From an uncultured bacterium (lineage in GTDB: Bacteria; Bacteroidota; Bacteroidia; Sphingobacteriales; Sphingobacteriaceae), in assembly GCA_903958995.1 (NCBI GenBank), contig CAJBVG010000021.1, positions 1-8,695 of the forward strand: a stretch of DNA of 8,695 bases, read 5' to 3'. Position 1 is the first letter of the stretch. The number at the start of each line of letters is the position of its first letter. The notes beneath the pieces are model-generated. The model did no database searches, was not told the DNA's origin, and worked only from the letters and a program-made list of their open reading frames with translations. This document shows positions 7,370 to 8,695 of the stretch, piece by piece. Made by a program: the position numbers and the translations under genes.

Positions 7370-8655
7370 AAAAAGTACTTATCATATCGCCATTTTTTCC
7401 ACCAGTAAATGCTGCAGATATGCATCGTGTAAGACAAAGTGTATCTTATTATAAGGAGAATGGATGGGATGCCGAAGTTGTTGTTGTAGATGCAGCCTAT
7501 GTAAATATGGTTAAGGACGATCTGCTTCTCGATTCAATTCCTGCTGATATTAATATTCACAAGGTGAAGGCTTTTGATGAGAAGGTTACACGTAAATTTG
7601 GACTAGGTAGTATTGCATACCGATCAATGTATTATTATTGGAAGTTTGTCAATCAACTATTATCAAAAACAAAATACGATTTAGTATTCTTTTCTACTAC
7701 TGCTTACCCAATAACAATATTAGGAAGAATTTGGAAATGGAAATTCAATATTCCATATATAATAGATATGCAAGATCCCTGGAGATCTGATCATTATTTA
7801 AGTTTACCAATAAATCAACGACCACCTAAGTTTTGGTTATCTTATCGTTTGGATTCATTTTTTGAAAAATTTGCTATGCACAAGGTTGATGGACTTATGT
7901 CTGTTAGTCAAAGCTATATTGATGTGTTAAAATCTAGATATAAAAATTTAAATATTATACCAACTAAAGTTATTCCTTTTGCAGCATTTCCTAAGGATAT
8001 AGAGATTTCAAAAAATAGTAGCTCAAAAAATAATTTCTTTGATATTAATGCTGATTTTGTAAACATTGTATACGTCGGACGTGGTGGTACAGATATGGAG
8101 TTGGCGAACACTATTTTTCTAAAAGCTATTCGAAAAGGGATTGATCTGTATCCAGAATTAAGCAACATAAGATTGTATTATATAGGTACAAGTTATGATG
8201 CCAGTGGCAATGGGTCAAAAACAATTCTTCCTATTGCTCAAAAACTTGGACTAGAAAACATTTTATTTGAACATACAAGTAGAATACCTTATTTCGAGAG
8301 TTTGAAAGTGCTAAGTGAATCCTCAATTTTATTTGTACCGGGTTCTGACAATATTGGATATACAGCTTCAAAAATTTACCCTTATGTATGGATGAATAAG
8401 CCAATGATAACCTTATTCCATTCGAGTAGTAGTGTAAATACATTTATGAAAGAATGTAATGCAGGAATATCACTACAGTTTGATACTATGAATGAAGATG
8501 ATATAATAGATAAGTTGGTGGATTATATCATACAGCATAAATCAGGCGAACGTGGCTCTGAAATTAATTGGATCGCTTTCGAGAAGTACACTTCAGAATT
8601 TCAAGTAAAATCACAAATAGAATTATTTAACGATGTTGTAAGTTATGTCAGCTAA
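7366..8655 (+). CDS. GT4-like glycosyltransferase (GT-B fold)
   Basis: This is a 429-residue probable glycosyltransferase. It begins with KKVLIISPFFPP (2-13), followed by the HRVRQ segment (20-24) typical of one GT4 branch. Other features are YDLVFFSTTAYP (104-115), the characteristic IIDMQDPWRSD (132-142; compare the DFRDPW motif of that branch) and VDGLMSVSQSYIDVL (174-188). The donor domain has VNIVYVGRGG (232-241). A segment DNIGYTASKIYPYVWMNKP (328-346) aligns in role with the SK-x-x-x-Y block of related enzymes. No classical E-x7-E pair is evident. The start is TTG at 7366: an in-frame TAA at 7351-7353 leaves no room for another start, and the next ATG (codon 19) would remove the first strand. 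It overlaps the previous gene by 4 bases (TTGA) and the next by 11. No membrane segment is seen. The substrate is unknown. Confidence 0.87.
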   Translation: MKKVLIISPFFPPVNAADMHRVRQSVSYYKENGWDAEVVVVDAAYVNMVKDDLLLDSIPADINIHKVKAFDEKVTRKFGLGSIAYRSMYYYWKFVNQLLSKTKYDLVFFSTTAYPITILGRIWKWKFNIPYIIDMQDPWRSDHYLSLPINQRPPKFWLSYRLDSFFEKFAMHKVDGLMSVSQSYIDVLKSRYKNLNIIPTKVIPFAAFPKDIEISKNSSSKNNFFDINADFVNIVYVGRGGTDMELANTIFLKAIRKGIDLYPELSNIRLYYIGTSYDASGNGSKTILPIAQKLGLENILFEHTSRIPYFESLKVLSESSILFVPGSDNIGYTASKIYPYVWMNKPMITLFHSSSSVNTFMKECNAGISLQFDTMNEDDIIDKLVDYIIQHKSGERGSEINWIAFEKYTSEFQVKSQIELFNDVVSYVS

Positions 8656-8695
8656 TAGATTAGATAGGTTAGACTCTTGGAGGGCGATTTGTTGC
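8645..8695 (+). CDS. Acyltransferase family 3, N-terminal fragment cut by window edge
   Basis: Only the first 17 codons are visible. The translation MSANRLDRLDSWRAICC closely resembles the N-terminal signature of acyltransferase-3 proteins (a Leu-Asp-Ser-x-Arg block leading into the first membrane helix), with the conserved Arg at codon 13. The ATG lies inside the end of the preceding glycosyltransferase gene, an 11-base overlap, which continues the tight operon layout. If complete, it would be a second sugar O-acyltransferase beside the frameshifted one at 3910-4931. The call rests on a short stretch, so the family is likely but not certain. The reading frame is open to the window edge. Confidence 0.7.
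   Translation, partial: MSANRLDRLDSWRAICC

Noticed and set aside
2..8695. A previously undescribed defence, mobile or regulatory system
   Set aside because: Every gene fits a known glycan-biosynthesis family. No nuclease, transposase, toxin, repeat array or non-coding RNA signal was seen.

Overview
The window is a piece of a surface-glycan biosynthesis operon, most likely from a Bacteroidota bacterium. By eye the DNA is AT-rich, with roughly one third G+C. None of the gene starts is preceded by a convincing Shine-Dalgarno sequence; A-rich or unremarkable sequence lies upstream, as is usual in Bacteroidota. The protein types (GT2 and GT4 glycosyltransferases, FkbM methyltransferase, acyltransferase-3) fit that phylum, but the assignment is inferred from composition and family resemblance, not from a marker gene. 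I cannot name a genus.

All genes lie on the + strand, and no intergenic gap exceeds 2 bases. In order: a GT2 glycosyltransferase (2-925), a GT4 glycosyltransferase with a cysteine cluster (922-2178), a second GT4 (2175-3185), an FkbM-type SAM methyltransferase (3182-3907), an acyltransferase-3 membrane protein split by a frameshift (3910-4931), a third GT4 (4924-6168), two more divergent GT4-like enzymes (6161-7369 and 7366-8655), and the first 17 codons of another acyltransferase-3 gene (8645 to the right edge). Neighbours overlap by 4, 4, 4, 8, 8, 4 and 11 bases; the only gap is 2 bases, between the methyltransferase and the split acyltransferase. No promoter, terminator, RNA gene, repeat, mobile element or CRISPR array was found, and there is no non-coding stretch long enough to hold one.

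Together the genes look like the assembly and decoration part of a polysaccharide or glycan locus. Six glycosyltransferases would add sugars one after another to a lipid-linked acceptor at the cytoplasmic face of the inner membrane. The FkbM enzyme would O-methylate a sugar, and the acyltransferase(s) would O-acetylate (or otherwise acylate) it. A flippase, polymerase, initiating sugar-phosphate transferase and nucleotide-sugar synthesis genes are absent here and presumably lie outside the window. The final product (O-antigen, capsule, exopolysaccharide or protein-linked O-glycan) cannot be told from this segment.

The most notable points are the frameshifted acyltransferase followed by a second acyltransferase gene at the right edge, and the TTG start codons at four of the nine visible gene starts, each forced by a close upstream in-frame stop. 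I see no evidence of a wholly new type of system.
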